Source of the DNA: Clostridium thermosuccinogenes
GTDB lineage: Bacteria > Bacillota > Clostridia > Acetivibrionales > DSM-5807
NCBI RefSeq assembly: GCF_002896855.1
Contig: NZ_CP021850.1
Span: 1,637,665-1,701,664 of the forward strand
DNA length: 64,000 bases
Reading direction: 5' to 3'
A program made the translations under genes and the position numbers. The notes under the pieces were generated by a model. It did no database searches, was not told the DNA's origin, and saw only the letters and a list, made by a program, of their open reading frames with translations. Positions 1 through 8,654 of this stretch are shown here, in pieces; the stretch's first letter is position 1, and each line of letters begins with the position of its first letter.

Positions 1-87
1 AAATTTGCTATAAGGACTTTGCTGCCAATTGCTATAATCATAATTGCAGCTTACATTGTCTATATGGTGATCACCGGGAAAAAATAG
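1..87 (+). CDS. 3' end of a membrane protein gene (partial)
   Basis: An open frame enters from the left edge and stops at 85-87. The 28 visible residues form one hydrophobic segment (a run of I, A, V, L) followed by a short charged tail ending in GKK, the pattern of a C-terminal membrane helix with a positive-inside tail. The family cannot be named from so little. The terminator-like hairpin just downstream supports this being the end of a transcription unit. Confidence 0.6.
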   Translation, partial: KFAIRTLLPIAIIIIAAYIVYMVITGKK

Positions 88-109
88 AGAAACAGGATGA
101 CAAAAATTC

Positions 110-143
110 GGGCACAGAATATACACTGTGACCCTTTTTTTAC
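110..143 (+). terminator. Rho-independent terminator
   Basis: A GGG-CACAG stem pairs with CTGTG-CCC (one bulged A) and is followed by a run of T. It lies 22 bases after the stop of the partial gene at the left edge. Confidence 0.7.
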
Positions 144-278
144 TATCGAATTAATATGCAAATTAATTTTTTTAATGATGAACATGATAAAATTCACAAT
201 TTATTAATAATTACTTTAAACAATGTTCAAACTTATGTTGTACCATATAACCATCAAGGTGCCCCCTTGTTTATATAT

Positions 279-311
279 CAGGCCGGTCAGCAACACTGCT
301 GAACTGGCCTG
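279..311 (+). other. Perfect-stem hairpin of unknown role in a gene-free stretch
   Basis: CAGGCC and TCAGCA pair with TGCTGA and GGCCTG around a four-base loop. No T tract follows, so it is not a typical terminator. It lies in the gene-free stretch 144-421, where I see no other feature apart from the tRNA promoter beginning at 422. Confidence 0.4.
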
Positions 312-421
312 TTGTGTGTAAGCAGCCCAATTCTTGACTATATTTATAGCTTTTCATGAAAATCCTGTGCCTAAAAAATGCAAATTACCTGTAGGATTCA
401 AAAATATTTTTAAAATGTGTA

Positions 422-450
422 TTTACAACCTGCTTTTTTTGTGCTATAAT
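422..450 (+). promoter_or_regulatory. Sigma-A promoter for tRNA-Pro
   Basis: TTTACA (422-427), a 17-base spacer and a perfect TATAAT (445-450), ending 13 bases before the mature tRNA 5' end. The position suits transcription of the tRNA with a very short leader. Confidence 0.8.
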
Positions 451-463
451 CAATTCCTGTCGG

Positions 464-541
464 CGGGGTGTAGCTCAGTTTGGCTAGAGTGCTTGCTTGG
501 GGTGCAAGAGGTCGCCTGTTCAAGTCAGGTCACTCCGACCA
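464..541 (+). tRNA. tRNA-Pro(GGG)
   Basis: Cloverleaf read by eye. Acceptor CGGGGTG pairs with CACTCCG (one G-U). The D arm, an anticodon arm with loop TTGGGGT (anticodon GGG), and a T arm with TTCAAGT loop are all present. CCA is encoded (539-541). A single-gene transcription unit with its own promoter and terminator. Confidence 0.93.
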
Positions 542-546
542 TTAAA

Positions 547-584
547 AATGAAGGGTTTGCATATCAGCAACCCTTCATTTTTTT
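547..584 (+). terminator. Terminator of tRNA-Pro
   Basis: AATGAAGGGTT pairs with AACCCTTCATT and is followed by seven T. It begins six bases after the tRNA. Confidence 0.85.
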
Positions 585-739
585 GCTTAAAATCCACTAT
601 TTATCCATCATCATGCTTGATGAGAAATTTATTCATCAATCTTATAATAAATGTCAGGAAGCTTTCCAAAATCGTTTGCTGTATTAGAAACTGCCAGTTG
701 TGCACATAATATGTCCAAAGATCATAAGGAGGCTATTGT

Positions 740-1462
740 ATGGCAAAGGATGGAAAGCCTATTTATAAAAAATGGTGGCTTTGGGCAATTGTCGCAATTC
801 TGATTATTGCCATTGGAAGCTGCAACAGGGATAGCAACCAGGATGGAAACAACAATGTCGGAAATAACGCGAACACCACGACAGCAAAGGAAGATACAAA
901 CAACATAACCGAAGACAACAGACAAGCAGAAGATACGGTGGAGCAATCTCCTGATGCCCAGAGCAAAAAAGAACAAGACAAGCAGCCTGAGTATATTCGT
1001 GCGGGCATGTATAAGGCTGGAACAGATATAGCAGCAGGAGAGTACCTGCTTATAAATGATTCGCCAATTATGTCATATTTCCAGGTGACAAAGGATAGCA
1101 GCGGTACATTGGAGAGCATAATAGCCAATGACAATTTTTATGGTTCCAGGTATGTTACCGTAGGTGAAAACCAATATATCGAGTTCAGGGACTCCAAAAT
1201 GTATCCGGTGGCTTCAGCTCCTGTTTTGCAGCCGGAAAACGGGAGATATAAAGAGGGAATGTATAAAGTCGGCAGAGACATTCCGGCAGGAGAGTATAAG
1301 GTTATACCGGAGGGAGAGCTGGGCTCCTACATTGAAGTGTCCAAGGATTCCAGAGGAGTATTGGATTCAATCATATCCAATGACAACTTTACCACTGAAA
1401 AATATATTACTATAAAGGATGGACAATATATCAAGCTGGTGAGCTGCTATATACAGAAATAA
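740..1462 (+). CDS. Membrane-anchored or lipoprotein with two tandem copies of a beta-rich domain
   Basis: 240 residues. The N-terminus has a short basic stretch and a hydrophobic segment (about residues 11-27) ending in GSC, which could be a lipobox; otherwise it is a simple anchor. A low-complexity Asn/Thr/Glu/Gln-rich linker follows (about 28-85). Then come two homologous repeats of about 70 residues each, both beginning G-M-Y-K-x-G-x-D-I-x-A-G-E-Y, containing S-x-D-S-x-G-x-L-x-S-I-I-x-N-D-N-F and ending in a Gln-Tyr-Ile motif. The repeated unit looks like an extracytoplasmic beta domain seen in secreted Firmicutes proteins, but I cannot assign a function. AAGGAGG lies just upstream of the ATG. 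It is a single-gene unit closed by the next hairpin. Confidence 0.85.
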   Translation: MAKDGKPIYKKWWLWAIVAILIIAIGSCNRDSNQDGNNNVGNNANTTTAKEDTNNITEDNRQAEDTVEQSPDAQSKKEQDKQPEYIRAGMYKAGTDIAAGEYLLINDSPIMSYFQVTKDSSGTLESIIANDNFYGSRYVTVGENQYIEFRDSKMYPVASAPVLQPENGRYKEGMYKVGRDIPAGEYKVIPEGELGSYIEVSKDSRGVLDSIISNDNFTTEKYITIKDGQYIKLVSCYIQK

Positions 1463-1497
1463 AATTGATAATTAAATCCGGATTTCAAATATCGTTT

Positions 1498-1527
1498 AAG
1501 AGGGCTTTATAAGCCCTCTTGCCTTTT
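1498..1527 (+). terminator. Terminator after the repeat-domain lipoprotein gene
   Basis: A near-perfect self-complementary stem, AAGAGGGCT pairing with AGCCCTCTT, followed by GCCTTTT. It lies 35 bases after the stop codon. Nothing further is evident between here and the germination operon. Confidence 0.7.
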
Positions 1528-1740
1528 GCTGATCATTCCAAAATGTAACAGTATTCTAACAGAGCTTTATGACAACGGGTATCTGTCATTGTCCCACGCA
1601 TTGGCATACCTTTAAGGAAATTTACCGCATATTCTTTCTTTGAGCAACTAATAATATACATACATGATATTCATAGACAGAAATAAAAAGGAAATAATAA
1701 AGAATCATGCTTGTGAAGCTTATTTCAAGGAGTGAAGCTT

Positions 1741-3801
1741 TTGAAGGATCTGAAAAAAATAATTAAAAGCCTGCTGCTTTTTAGTGAGCCGGAGGAAAAG
1801 GAGCAGTTTATTTTAAAAGAGAAAGAAGATGAGATGAGCAAATACAGAGAATCCTTTGATGATGCCCAATCCGGCAGCGATGAGGAAGCTATTCAGATAT
1901 TCGAGCAAGCCAGAAAAAAAGAACGGAATAAAAGGGATAGAAGCCGGTCAGTTTTAAAAAAGCCTGTTGAACTGTCCGAGATTATGGCAAATAGATCCGG
2001 AAAAGGCGATGAACCCGACAGTGGAAAGGACCAGGGAGAAAAGCAGACGCAGGAACAGACTTCAGGACAGTCAAGGGAGGAGGAACATTCAAAAGACAAG
2101 AGACAATCAAAGGATAAAGGACAAGGAGATGACCAGGGTCAATCGGCAGATGGGGATAAAGATAAAGCGAAAGGCGCCGAGCAAGACCAGAAAAAGCAAG
2201 CCAAAACAGGAGATACGGATAAAAAAAGCACCAAGAGCGAGGAGGAAAACGAAGAGAAGGAAGATACTGAAATAGTCGGTGATATAACTGCAAACCTTAG
2301 ATATATGAAAAAAGTATACAATGTGCCGGTAAACAGCGACATTGTTATCAGAGAATTTGACATCAATGTCAAGGATAAGGTCATTCCCGCATTTTTAATA
2401 TTCATAGACGGAATGGTGAACAGCAAGCTGATAGATGATGCAATTCTAAAGCCTCTCATGCTGCTGTCCAACATGGATATAAAGTCGGATGAGAACGGCA
2501 TTGAGGAGTATGTGGAAAGCCATATTCTGCCTCATCTTCAGTTAAAAAAATCCGGAAGGTACAGCGAAGTCATAGGGGATATAAATTATGGGAGCTGTGC
2601 GCTGTTTATCGACGGAATGAAGATAGTGTTTGTCGCTGATGTAAAGGGATGGGAGCACAGAGGCGTCGACAGGCCGGTGAGCGAGATGGTCATCCGGGGC
2701 CCACAGGAAGGCTTTACAGAACAAATCAGAGCAAATACTTCTTTGGTCCGCAGAATGTTAAAGGACGAGAACCTGATAGTAGAAAATATACAGGTGGGCA
2801 GAAGGAGCAAAACTCCCTGCGCAATGCTTTATATAAAGGACATAGCCAATGATTCCCTGGTAAATGAAGTGAGAAGAAGAATAAAAAGTATAAAAACCGA
2901 CTATATTCTGGATTCCGGAGAGCTGGAGCAGATGATAGAAGACAGCACTTTCTCTACCATACCTCAAATTGTATCCACAGAAAGACCCGACAGGATATGC
3001 TCCATGCTTGCGGAAGGCAAGGTAGCCGTAATAGTAAGCGGCAGCCCTTATGTGCTGGCAATGCCGGCTACACTGGCTACTTTAATGCAGACCCCGGAGG
3101 ATGCCTACCTAAGGTTTCCATACAGCAATTTGCTCAGATTATTGAGAGTTATTGCCATGCTGCTTTCACTGCTGCTTCCCGGAATATATGTCGCTATCAC
3201 GAATTTTCATCAGGAGATGATACCTACCGACCTGCTCTTTGCTATAGCCGCTTCAAGGGAGACGGTTCCTTTTCCTTCAGTGCTGGAGATTTTGATAATG
3301 GAAATAGCTTTTGAACTGATACGAGAAGCAGGTTTGAGGATACCGGGTATTATAGGGACCACAATAGGAATAATCGGTGCATTGATTTTAGGACAGGCAG
3401 CTGTTGCCGCCAATATCGTAAGTCCTATACTGATTATAATAGTAGCGGTTACGGGCATAGGCTCCTTTGCAGTTCCCAATTTTTCCATGGCTTTTTCCTT
3501 CAGGATAAACCGCTTTATATACATAATATTGGGAGCAATGGCGGGATTTTTAGGAGTAACAGTAGGGCTTTTCATACAGGGGATTATGGTCGCTGCATCC
3601 AAGTCTTTCGGAGTACCGTTCCTGACGCCTTTTGGACCAAAGACAATCAGGACATTTTCAGACACAATAACCAGAGGACCCATATGGAAGCAGGAATTCA
3701 GGCCGGATTATCTCAATGCAAAAGAAGTAAGGAGACAGCCTCATATTAGCAGGGAATGGACTTTAAAGGGTAAAAAGGGGGAAAAGAAAGATGAAGAATG
3801 A
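1741..3801 (+). CDS. gerAA: GerA-type spore germination receptor, A subunit
   Basis: Large A subunit of a nutrient germinant receptor in the spore inner membrane; with the B and C subunits it senses germinants and triggers ion and DPA release. I choose TTG at 1741 (686 residues): AAGGAG (1727-1732) is 8 bases upstream, whereas the in-frame GTG at 1732 overlaps that site. Residues 1-180 or so are a very hydrophilic Lys/Glu/Gln/Asp/Ser-rich extension. The conserved GerA hydrophilic domain follows (from about 185), then four or five membrane segments in the last 220 residues, and a basic C-terminal tail. It overlaps the next gene by 11 bases. In the family these operons are forespore-expressed; I see no convincing sigma-G site. 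Confidence 0.92.
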   Translation: MKDLKKIIKSLLLFSEPEEKEQFILKEKEDEMSKYRESFDDAQSGSDEEAIQIFEQARKKERNKRDRSRSVLKKPVELSEIMANRSGKGDEPDSGKDQGEKQTQEQTSGQSREEEHSKDKRQSKDKGQGDDQGQSADGDKDKAKGAEQDQKKQAKTGDTDKKSTKSEEENEEKEDTEIVGDITANLRYMKKVYNVPVNSDIVIREFDINVKDKVIPAFLIFIDGMVNSKLIDDAILKPLMLLSNMDIKSDENGIEEYVESHILPHLQLKKSGRYSEVIGDINYGSCALFIDGMKIVFVADVKGWEHRGVDRPVSEMVIRGPQEGFTEQIRANTSLVRRMLKDENLIVENIQVGRRSKTPCAMLYIKDIANDSLVNEVRRRIKSIKTDYILDSGELEQMIEDSTFSTIPQIVSTERPDRICSMLAEGKVAVIVSGSPYVLAMPATLATLMQTPEDAYLRFPYSNLLRLLRVIAMLLSLLLPGIYVAITNFHQEMIPTDLLFAIAASRETVPFPSVLEILIMEIAFELIREAGLRIPGIIGTTIGIIGALILGQAAVAANIVSPILIIIVAVTGIGSFAVPNFSMAFSFRINRFIYIILGAMAGFLGVTVGLFIQGIMVAASKSFGVPFLTPFGPKTIRTFSDTITRGPIWKQEFRPDYLNAKEVRRQPHISREWTLKGKKGEKKDEE

Positions 3802-4903
3802 GACTGTTTTTGGTAGATGGGAAGCTAATTGCTTACTTATAATTTTAATCGGAGCTAAAATTTTTCTGAATTTCCCTAGAGTGATTGAAGAAATTGTCGG
3901 TAATGCAGGATGGATACTGGTATTGGTTACAACAGTGCTGGCATTCATACTTTTTTACATCATAACCAGGCTATATGAGCCTTTTGAGGGGATGGACCTG
4001 ATAGATATAGCTGATAGAGCCATGGGTTCTGTAGGAAAGCTCATCGTAGGAGGAGTGCTCATAGCGTATCTGATATTTACAGCCTCCATAATGCTGCGGG
4101 AGTTTGGTGAGGATATGAAAACCATATCCTTTGCCATGTCGCCCATAAGCTTCATGCTGATTTTATTTATTGCCGGAATGATTGCAGCGGCATATTTCGG
4201 ACTGGAGCCCATCGTTAGAATAGCCGCTATTCTGACCCCGGTAATTGTAGCAGGATATCTGATAATAATTTTGGGGGTTATACCCTACTATAGATTTAAT
4301 AATCTATATCCCTTGCTCGGGCATGGGGTGAATGCTATTGCGGCCAACAGCATCCCTCAGCTGTCAATGTTTTCTTTATTTGAAATGCTGTTTCTGATAA
4401 CTCCATATATAAAGACCAATAAAAATATGAAAAGAGTAGGCTATTCCGTATTGGGAGCGTCCTGTTTTGCTTTAATTACCAGCACCTTGGTTTATGCTCT
4501 GGTATATCCTTATCCTATAGCCTTGGAAAACTTTCTTCCGATCTACCAGTTGGCGAGGCTTATAAACATAGGAAGATTCTTTCAAAGAATTGAGTCCATG
4601 TTTGTTTTCATATGGGCGGCAGGAGCGCTCCTTCATCTGAGTGCCACCTTTTATCTGGCAATTCACTTATTCGCAAAAATTTTGAGGCTCAAATACCAAA
4701 AGCCGCTGATTATACCTTTTGCAATACTGGTTTTTAATATCAGCCTTTTACCTCCCAGCTTGATGGAGACCATAAAATTGGAAACCCAGTTCTCCAAAAA
4801 CTATTTTGCGTTTATAAGCTTTGGATTGCCCATTATGGTTCTATTAATTGCACGGATTAGAAAAAGGACGGTGAAAGGAGCGGTAGAGTGCAGTGAAAGG
4901 TAG
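3791..4903 (+). CDS. gerAB: GerB-type spore germination receptor, B subunit
   Basis: 370 residues, about ten hydrophobic segments, the size and hydropathy of the APC-superfamily endospore germination (GerAB) family. In characterised receptors this subunit holds the germinant-binding pocket and may act as the permeation unit. The ATG at 3791 lies inside the end of the A-subunit gene (11-base overlap) behind a GGGGG-rich ribosome site, and the stop overlaps the C-subunit start by 11 bases, so the three are translated as one operon. No internal disruption is visible. Confidence 0.92.
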   Translation: MKNETVFGRWEANCLLIILIGAKIFLNFPRVIEEIVGNAGWILVLVTTVLAFILFYIITRLYEPFEGMDLIDIADRAMGSVGKLIVGGVLIAYLIFTASIMLREFGEDMKTISFAMSPISFMLILFIAGMIAAAYFGLEPIVRIAAILTPVIVAGYLIIILGVIPYYRFNNLYPLLGHGVNAIAANSIPQLSMFSLFEMLFLITPYIKTNKNMKRVGYSVLGASCFALITSTLVYALVYPYPIALENFLPIYQLARLINIGRFFQRIESMFVFIWAAGALLHLSATFYLAIHLFAKILRLKYQKPLIIPFAILVFNISLLPPSLMETIKLETQFSKNYFAFISFGLPIMVLLIARIRKRTVKGAVECSER

Positions 4904-6212
4904 AAGAGTACTTGGCTTTCTTTTATTGACGTTTTTTTTAATCTTCATGCTCAGCGGATGCTATGACAGCATAGAAGTGGATGACCTTGCTTATGTAATT
5001 GCCATAGGTGTTGATAAAGGGACTGTGGATATGGTCAAGGTCACATTGCAGTTTGCGCTGCCCCTGGCCATGGGCACAGGAGGAGAAGGTGGAGGCGGCG
5101 GAGGCGGCGGAGGAGAAAGCGAAGAAAATAAAACCGTATATAACTTGACCATTGATGCGCCGTCCATATTAACCGGAATAAGTATGGCCAACAATATAGT
5201 TAGCAAGCAGATAAACCTCTCCCATACGAAGATAATCGTATTTTCAGAGGAAATGGCTCGGGAAGGCATAGGAAATTATATAGTCAGGCTTTCCAGCATG
5301 AGGCAACTAAGGCCCAATACAGCTGTATATGTCACCAGAAGCAGTGCGGAAGAATTCCTGAAAGCTGTTACCCCGCAATTGTCAACCAATACGGCCAAAT
5401 ATTACGAACAGGGGGTATTGGTCCATGAACGCGTAGGGGCTACGGCAAACACACAACTCCATAGTTTTTCAGCAGCATCCAGATCTCTTGGAGCTCAACC
5501 TGTGGTGACGCTGGCTGGAATTAACCGATATGAGACCTCTGCTGATTTTAAGATTCCCAAAGATGATGCAAGCATGGGAGAAGATAACAATATTAATCAC
5601 TTGGAGTATAAAGCGGGAGAAATACCGAGGGCAGCCAAAAACAAAGCGGAAGTTAGGGGGCTGGCGGTATTCAGAGGTGGCAAGATGATTGGAGAATTAA
5701 GCGGACTGGAAACGATATTTTATATGATGGTAACCGGTGAACTTAGATATAACAATATTACCTTACAGGACCCCCATGACAGCAATAATTATGTTGTCCT
5801 GAACGTGAAAAAGAGCAGAAATCCTGTCCACAGTGTGGAAATCGTTGATGGCAAGCCTTTGATTGGCGTTAAAATACTGCTGGAGGCTGATATTTCTGCA
5901 ATAGGGAGTGAAATGGACTACCAGGAGCCGGAAAAAGCAAGTATTCTGGAAAAGGAATGTGAGAAATATATAAAAAGGGAGATTGAGTCCTTGTTATATA
6001 AGACTTCAAAAGAATTCAATACCGATATATTCGGATTTGGTAACAAAATAGCTGGAAAATTTGCTACATGGGAAGAGTGGGAAAAATTCGGATGGCTGCA
6101 AAAATATAAAGATACCTCTTTTAGTGTAGAAGTGGATCTGGTGATAAGAAGACCAGGACTTACGGTAAAGTCCATACCAATTATTTCATCGGAAGGTGCT
6201 GAGGGGAAATGA
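4893..6212 (+). CDS. gerAC: Ger(x)C spore germination lipoprotein, C subunit
   Basis: 439 residues starting at GTG 4893, with AAAGGAG 12 bases upstream. The signal peptide ends in L-S-G-C, so Cys23 is the probable lipidation site and the protein is held on the outer face of the spore inner membrane. The family motif around Y-D-S-I-E-V-D-D-L follows directly. The Ger(x)C three-domain body and a C-terminal region with the expected final domain are present. Residues 61-74 are almost all Gly, encoded by a GGN microsatellite (5080-5114), an unusual insertion. The stop overlaps the next ATG as ATGA. Confidence 0.92.
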   Translation: MKGRRVLGFLLLTFFLIFMLSGCYDSIEVDDLAYVIAIGVDKGTVDMVKVTLQFALPLAMGTGGEGGGGGGGGGESEENKTVYNLTIDAPSILTGISMANNIVSKQINLSHTKIIVFSEEMAREGIGNYIVRLSSMRQLRPNTAVYVTRSSAEEFLKAVTPQLSTNTAKYYEQGVLVHERVGATANTQLHSFSAASRSLGAQPVVTLAGINRYETSADFKIPKDDASMGEDNNINHLEYKAGEIPRAAKNKAEVRGLAVFRGGKMIGELSGLETIFYMMVTGELRYNNITLQDPHDSNNYVVLNVKKSRNPVHSVEIVDGKPLIGVKILLEADISAIGSEMDYQEPEKASILEKECEKYIKREIESLLYKTSKEFNTDIFGFGNKIAGKFATWEEWEKFGWLQKYKDTSFSVEVDLVIRRPGLTVKSIPIISSEGAEGK

Positions 6213-6391
6213 TCAATGGATTTGCCTTATTCATCATAATAATTATACTGGCGTGGTGTTTTGTGTACACGCTGAGTTATGGCATATGGACGTGGAAAGA
6301 CAAGAATCGTTTTGGTTCATTAATGATAATCCTGTTAGCAGCGGCGATTATTATACTACCGATATATACGCTTTTCTTCAAGGGAAGTTGA
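6209..6391 (+). CDS. Small two-helix membrane protein, probable Ger receptor D subunit
   Basis: 60 residues with two hydrophobic helices (about 4-26 and 37-57) separated by a short charged loop containing W-K-D-K-N-R. It overlaps the C-subunit stop by four bases (ATGA), so it is very likely translationally coupled. Small ORFs coding for 60-80 residue two-helix proteins beside ger operons have been described in Bacillus as D genes that modulate germination rate, and length, topology and position fit. Assignment is by these features, not by motif. It is the last gene of the operon. Confidence 0.75.
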   Translation: MINGFALFIIIIILAWCFVYTLSYGIWTWKDKNRFGSLMIILLAAAIIILPIYTLFFKGS

Positions 6392-6481
6392 TATGGCAAA
6401 TTCAATACAATAAAAGCCTTAAAAAAGAGTGCCTTATAAGGCCTTATCCCCGGTTCTCTGGCCATAACGCTAAATATTTAG

Positions 6482-6524
6482 GCAGGTATTGCAAAACAAG
6501 ATGTGTAGTACCTGCTTTATTGTT
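6482..6524 (+). terminator. Probable terminator of the germination operon
   Basis: GCAGGTA (6482-6488) pairs with TACCTGC (6509-6515), followed by TTTATTGTT. The loop is long (20 bases), so confidence is moderate. Confidence 0.5.
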
Positions 6525-6564
6525 ATAATTATATTATGATAGCAAAACAGAAAGGAAAGTGTCA

Positions 6565-7170
6565 GTGAATTACATAATTTTTGATCTGGAATTGAACAGC
6601 AAGCCTTTCAAAAACCGGCACCCTAACGAAATAATAGAAATCGGTGCGGTAAAATTAAATGAGGATCTGGATGTGCTGGGCACATTTCAATCCTTTGTGA
6701 AACCCAAATTATATAAAAAACTGTTTTCCGTAGTTAAAAACAAAACCCATATAACTCAAGCGGACGTCAATAATGCGGAGGATTTCAAAAGTGTGATCAC
6801 ACGATTTCGTCAATGGATTGGAAAGGATTATATATTATGCAGTTGGGGACATGATGATATGCATCATCTTAAGTCTAATTGTGAATTTCAGCGTATCGGC
6901 TCCAAATGGATAAGGGGAAGCATAGATATCCAGAAACAGTTTTCAAGGATAAGTGGTCTGCCGGCAGGCCATTCATTCAGCCTCAAGAGCGCTTTGGAGA
7001 GGCTGGAAATACCCATAAGGGATGAACTTCACAGGGCAGACATTGATGCTTTGTATACAGCTGAAATATTTAAGCGGATATATGATAAACTGGACACTCA
7101 GGTTGTAGCACCACAGAATAAAGCGAAAAAAGGACTTATCGGAGGTGATCCGTCTGCTGGTCGTAATTGA
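6565..7170 (+). CDS. DEDDh 3'-5' exonuclease family protein
   Basis: 201 residues from GTG 6565, with AAAGGA 8 bases upstream; the in-frame GTG at 6559 overlaps that site. The exonuclease/RNase T fold is recognisable: ExoI motif F-D-L-E-L near the N-terminus, E-I-G-A-V-K-L, ExoII around S-W-G-H-D-D (about residue 94), and ExoIII H-R-A-D-I-D-A (about 155), where the His makes it DEDDh. It resembles KapD-like sporulation-inhibitor homologues and the exonuclease domain of DNA polymerase III epsilon. The substrate is not known. The stop lies 26 bases inside the next gene. Confidence 0.85.
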   Translation: MNYIIFDLELNSKPFKNRHPNEIIEIGAVKLNEDLDVLGTFQSFVKPKLYKKLFSVVKNKTHITQADVNNAEDFKSVITRFRQWIGKDYILCSWGHDDMHHLKSNCEFQRIGSKWIRGSIDIQKQFSRISGLPAGHSFSLKSALERLEIPIRDELHRADIDALYTAEIFKRIYDKLDTQVVAPQNKAKKGLIGGDPSAGRN

Positions 7171-7366
7171 CAGGTTTGAAGGAAGATTTGCCGTATGTGA
7201 AGGCGAGGACGGAAGGATGATAAATATAGAAAAAGAGAGAATCCCCGATTCTGCCAGGGAAGGAGATGTGCTTTCCTTCAATGGTGAAACCATCACAATT
7301 GACGAGGAAGAGACAAAGAGAAGGCGGGAAAGGATTCTGAAACTGGCAGAAGATGTCTGGGAATGA
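7145..7366 (+). CDS. DUF3006 domain protein
   Basis: 73 residues; the core V-I-D-R-F-E-G-x-F-A-V-C-E is the DUF3006 signature. GTG 7145 overlaps the ribosome site GGAGG (7141-7145), so translation may really begin at CTG 7154 or 7157, giving about 70 residues. DUF3006 proteins are small cytosolic beta-rich proteins of unknown function, commonly found next to ComEC-like metallo-beta-lactamase hydrolases in Clostridia, as here. It overlaps the upstream exonuclease gene by 26 bases. Confidence 0.8.
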   Translation: MIRLLVVIDRFEGRFAVCEGEDGRMINIEKERIPDSAREGDVLSFNGETITIDEEETKRRRERILKLAEDVWE

Positions 7367-7562
7367 TTATTGTGTATTCTTCAGTCTGCTACATGGCATA
7401 GGAGCATATATTTTTCCTGGTGGAGTTTTTTACCACAAGTGTAACGGGTATACAACTATTACATTTTTGAAGCATTGATTCTTCTACCTGGCTTGTTTAT
7501 CATGTTGTAGTATGTATTAACCTTTGACTATACTAAAAACACATTTTGAGAGGATGACGCAA

Positions 7563-8654
7563 TTGAAACTACCTGGTTACAGGAGCAAAAACCGCTGGAA
7601 AATGACCCTGGCGACCCTGGTTTACAGTGCGCTTGTTTTTCTAATTGGATTTGGCTTACTGAATTCAGACTTATCCTACCGTGAGCCTGATGTGGGAAAT
7701 AACACAGGAAAGACTGCGGAAGGAGCAATACAGCCTGATGACGGTATGAAAACCGGAGGGGATGAAGCCGGGGGTCCCCCTCGAAATCAAGAAGATGAGG
7801 TCATACCCGGTAAGGATGAAACGGGTGCGGATTACGGCGGTGGTAAGGCAGCACCGGCAAAAGATGGAAAGCTCATTATCCATTATATAGATGTAGGCCA
7901 GGCTGACAGCATATTGATAATAACGCCGGGCAAAAAGGTTATGCTCATTGATGCAGGCAACAATAACGATGGTGATGATGTGGTGGAGTACTTGAGAAAT
8001 CAGGGCATAAGCAGGATTGATGTTGCAGTTGGCACTCATCCCCATGAAGATCATATAGGCGGGCTGGATACGGTCATCAGGAATTTTGATATAGGGAAAA
8101 TTTATATGCCCAAAGCTGTGAATGCGACAAAAACCTTTGAGGATGTCCTGGCAGCGGTCAAGGATAAGGGCCTCAAGATAAACACTGCTGAAGGCGGAAG
8201 GGATATTGCCATTGATTCCCGGATTGAGTCCTTGTTTCTTGCCCCCAACAGCGGCGAATATAAGGATCTGAACAACTATTCCGCAGTAGTTAAGCTCACC
8301 TTTGTAGAGACTTCTTTTCTCTTTGCCGGCGATGCTGAAGATGTATCGGAGGAGGAGATGCTCCAAAAAGGTTATGATTTGAAAGCAGATGTCCTAAAAG
8401 TAGGGCACCACGGGAGCAGTTCATCCACTACACCGGAGTTTTTGGAAGAAGTTGATCCGGAATATGCCGTCATTATGACGGGAAAGGACAATGAATACGG
8501 ACACCCCCACAAAGAAGTCATGGAACGACTTAAAAATAAGGGGATTAAGGTCTACAGGACGGATCAGAACGGTACTGTGGTAGTTGAAAGTGACGGCAGA
8601 AATATAACCTTCAGCACCAAACCGGGAGACTACACCTATCCGGAAAAAGGATAG
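7563..8654 (+). CDS. Membrane-anchored ComEC-like metallo-beta-lactamase hydrolase
   Basis: About 363 residues. Start choice is uncertain: TTG 7563 has AGAGG 9 bases upstream, ATG 7554 directly abuts it, and TTG 7524 has no site. One N-terminal membrane helix, then a low-complexity Gly/Asp/Glu linker of about 60 residues, then an extracellular metallo-beta-lactamase domain with D-V-G-Q-A-D-S at its start, the metal motif H-P-H-E-D-H-I-G-G, F-A-G-D-A and V-G-H-H-G-S-S. This is the domain found at the C-terminus of ComEC, where it acts as a nuclease in DNA uptake. Standalone copies are common in Clostridia; whether this one is a nuclease is inference. Confidence 0.85.
   Translation: MKLPGYRSKNRWKMTLATLVYSALVFLIGFGLLNSDLSYREPDVGNNTGKTAEGAIQPDDGMKTGGDEAGGPPRNQEDEVIPGKDETGADYGGGKAAPAKDGKLIIHYIDVGQADSILIITPGKKVMLIDAGNNNDGDDVVEYLRNQGISRIDVAVGTHPHEDHIGGLDTVIRNFDIGKIYMPKAVNATKTFEDVLAAVKDKGLKINTAEGGRDIAIDSRIESLFLAPNSGEYKDLNNYSAVVKLTFVETSFLFAGDAEDVSEEEMLQKGYDLKADVLKVGHHGSSSSTTPEFLEEVDPEYAVIMTGKDNEYGHPHKEVMERLKNKGIKVYRTDQNGTVVVESDGRNITFSTKPGDYTYPEKG

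Noticed and set aside
334-687. Open frame of 117 codons across tRNA-Pro
   Set aside because: It runs through the tRNA and its terminator, with no ribosome site.
2139-2501. Minus-strand frames inside the GerA gene
   Set aside because: Shadow of the charged repetitive coding sequence; no ribosome site.
7671-8366. 231-codon minus-strand frame opposite the ComEC-like gene
   Set aside because: The plus-strand product has clear catalytic motifs; the opposite frame has none.
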